DNA of 64,000 nt from DAOMFB01 sp963801475 (GTDB lineage Bacteria > Acidobacteriota > Thermoanaerobaculia > UBA5066). The first letter of the stretch is position 1. Each line of letters starts with the position of its first letter. This document shows, piece by piece, positions 63,733-64,000 of this stretch. The stretch spans positions 1 through 64,000 of the forward strand of contig CAWDEX010000001.1 in assembly GCA_963801475.1 (NCBI GenBank), read 5' to 3'. The notes below the pieces were generated by a model. The model searched no databases and had not been told where the DNA came from. It saw nothing but the letters and a program-made list of their open reading frames with translations. Position numbers and translations under genes: made by a program.

Positions 63733-64000
63733 TTGGTTCCTCTCATTTGGCGACCTTCGACGGTGTCGCATTTGCGACAGACCCGGCCACCGGCTTTTCT
63801 GATGTGCGTGTTCTCGGGAGTGAACTCATGCCCCCACTTGCAGTGCGTCCGCCGGGCGAACACTCCGGTGATCCCGTGGCTACGGAGCTTGTTCTCCCGT
63901 GGGACCACGGGCTCCAGATGATCCGGATTCACACAGCAAGTGATCTTGCAGAGATGATCCAGCTCGTGCCCCTCCGGGATGGGACCTACAAGAAGTTCGT
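63729..64000 (-). CDS. HNH homing-type endonuclease, cut by the window edge
   Basis: The frame runs off the right edge (N-terminus missing). LVGPIPEGHELDHLCKITCC, VNPDHLEPVVPRENKLRSHG form the HNH_3 core, and HCKWGHEFTPENTHI with CRKCDTVEGRQ the C-terminal zinc unit. The same plan as the HNH nested at 25871. The stop overlaps the primase-helicase start. The other primase copy has no HNH here but an operator and a different gene. Confidence 0.85.
   Translation of the reverse strand, partial: ELLVGPIPEGHELDHLCKITCCVNPDHLEPVVPRENKLRSHGITGVFARRTHCKWGHEFTPENTHIRKAGGRVCRKCDTVEGRQMRGTK

Noticed and set aside
63582..63932. A phage integrase, attachment site or lysogeny module at the window end
   Set aside because: No tyrosine or serine recombinase motif or long core repeat was found anywhere in the window. 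The end repeat is coding sequence of the primase.

Overview
The window is the genome of a siphovirus-type tailed phage of a GC-rich actinobacterium. The support is: a rightward head-tail gene block (small and large terminase, portal, MuF-type protein, prohead protease, capsid, connectors, frameshifted tail chaperones, a 1286-residue tape measure, minor tail proteins, membrane proteins of a likely lysis cassette); a leftward block of replication, recombination and small unknown genes; protein families typical of actinobacteriophages (DUF4192, DUF7448-like, Rad52-like annealing protein, bifunctional primase-helicase); and a leader element that looks like an actinobacterial rRNA leader. The host genus cannot be fixed. 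No integrase, tRNA gene or CRISPR array was recognised.

Layout. 1-15.7 kb: leftward early genes (primase fragment, two winged-helix proteins, SSB, a DUF4192 protein, many tiny genes). 15.7-16.46 kb: a non-coding divergence region with a leftward promoter, a boxA-like leader, two operators, a terminator and four GTATAC hexamers. 16.46-51.3 kb: rightward genes, first small ones, then packaging, capsid, tail, fibre and a likely holin cassette, ending at a strong bidirectional terminator at 51.35 kb. 51.4-64 kb: leftward genes again (RusA, zinc-ribbon proteins, lipoproteins, Cas4-like nuclease, Rad52-like annealing protein, dUTPase, HNH, winged helix, primase-helicase). Positions 1 to about 790 match 62794 onward at an offset of 62793, so the two leftward blocks are probably one early region of a circular or circularly permuted genome of about 62.8 kb. 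The two copies are not identical and diverge exactly where an HNH gene sits in one of them.

The most striking feature is a family of 33 copies of a 20-bp palindrome, consensus ACTGATGKRCGTCCATCAGT. They lie mainly between leftward genes, 16-50 nt before start codons, and sparsely in the late region. Their layout recalls the stoperators of cluster A mycobacteriophages, but the sequence differs. Some copies lie inside genes, where they are translated as TDGRTS-like or MDVHQ-like peptides, and two supply a start codon. Four leftward promoters share TTGACA-17 bp-TAAGAT-like hexamers and a CCGGATA-type spacer. Together these suggest one DNA-binding regulator acting across the genome. The HTH-like protein encoded first after promoter 3 (14894-15676) is the best candidate, by inference only.

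Sequence quality. Many genes that should be intact (large terminase N-terminus, capsid, nuclease, annealing protein, fibre) are broken by one or more single-base frame changes. I treat most of these as sequencing or assembly indels and mark them. The exception is the tail-chaperone shift, which has a canonical G-GGA-AAA slippery site.
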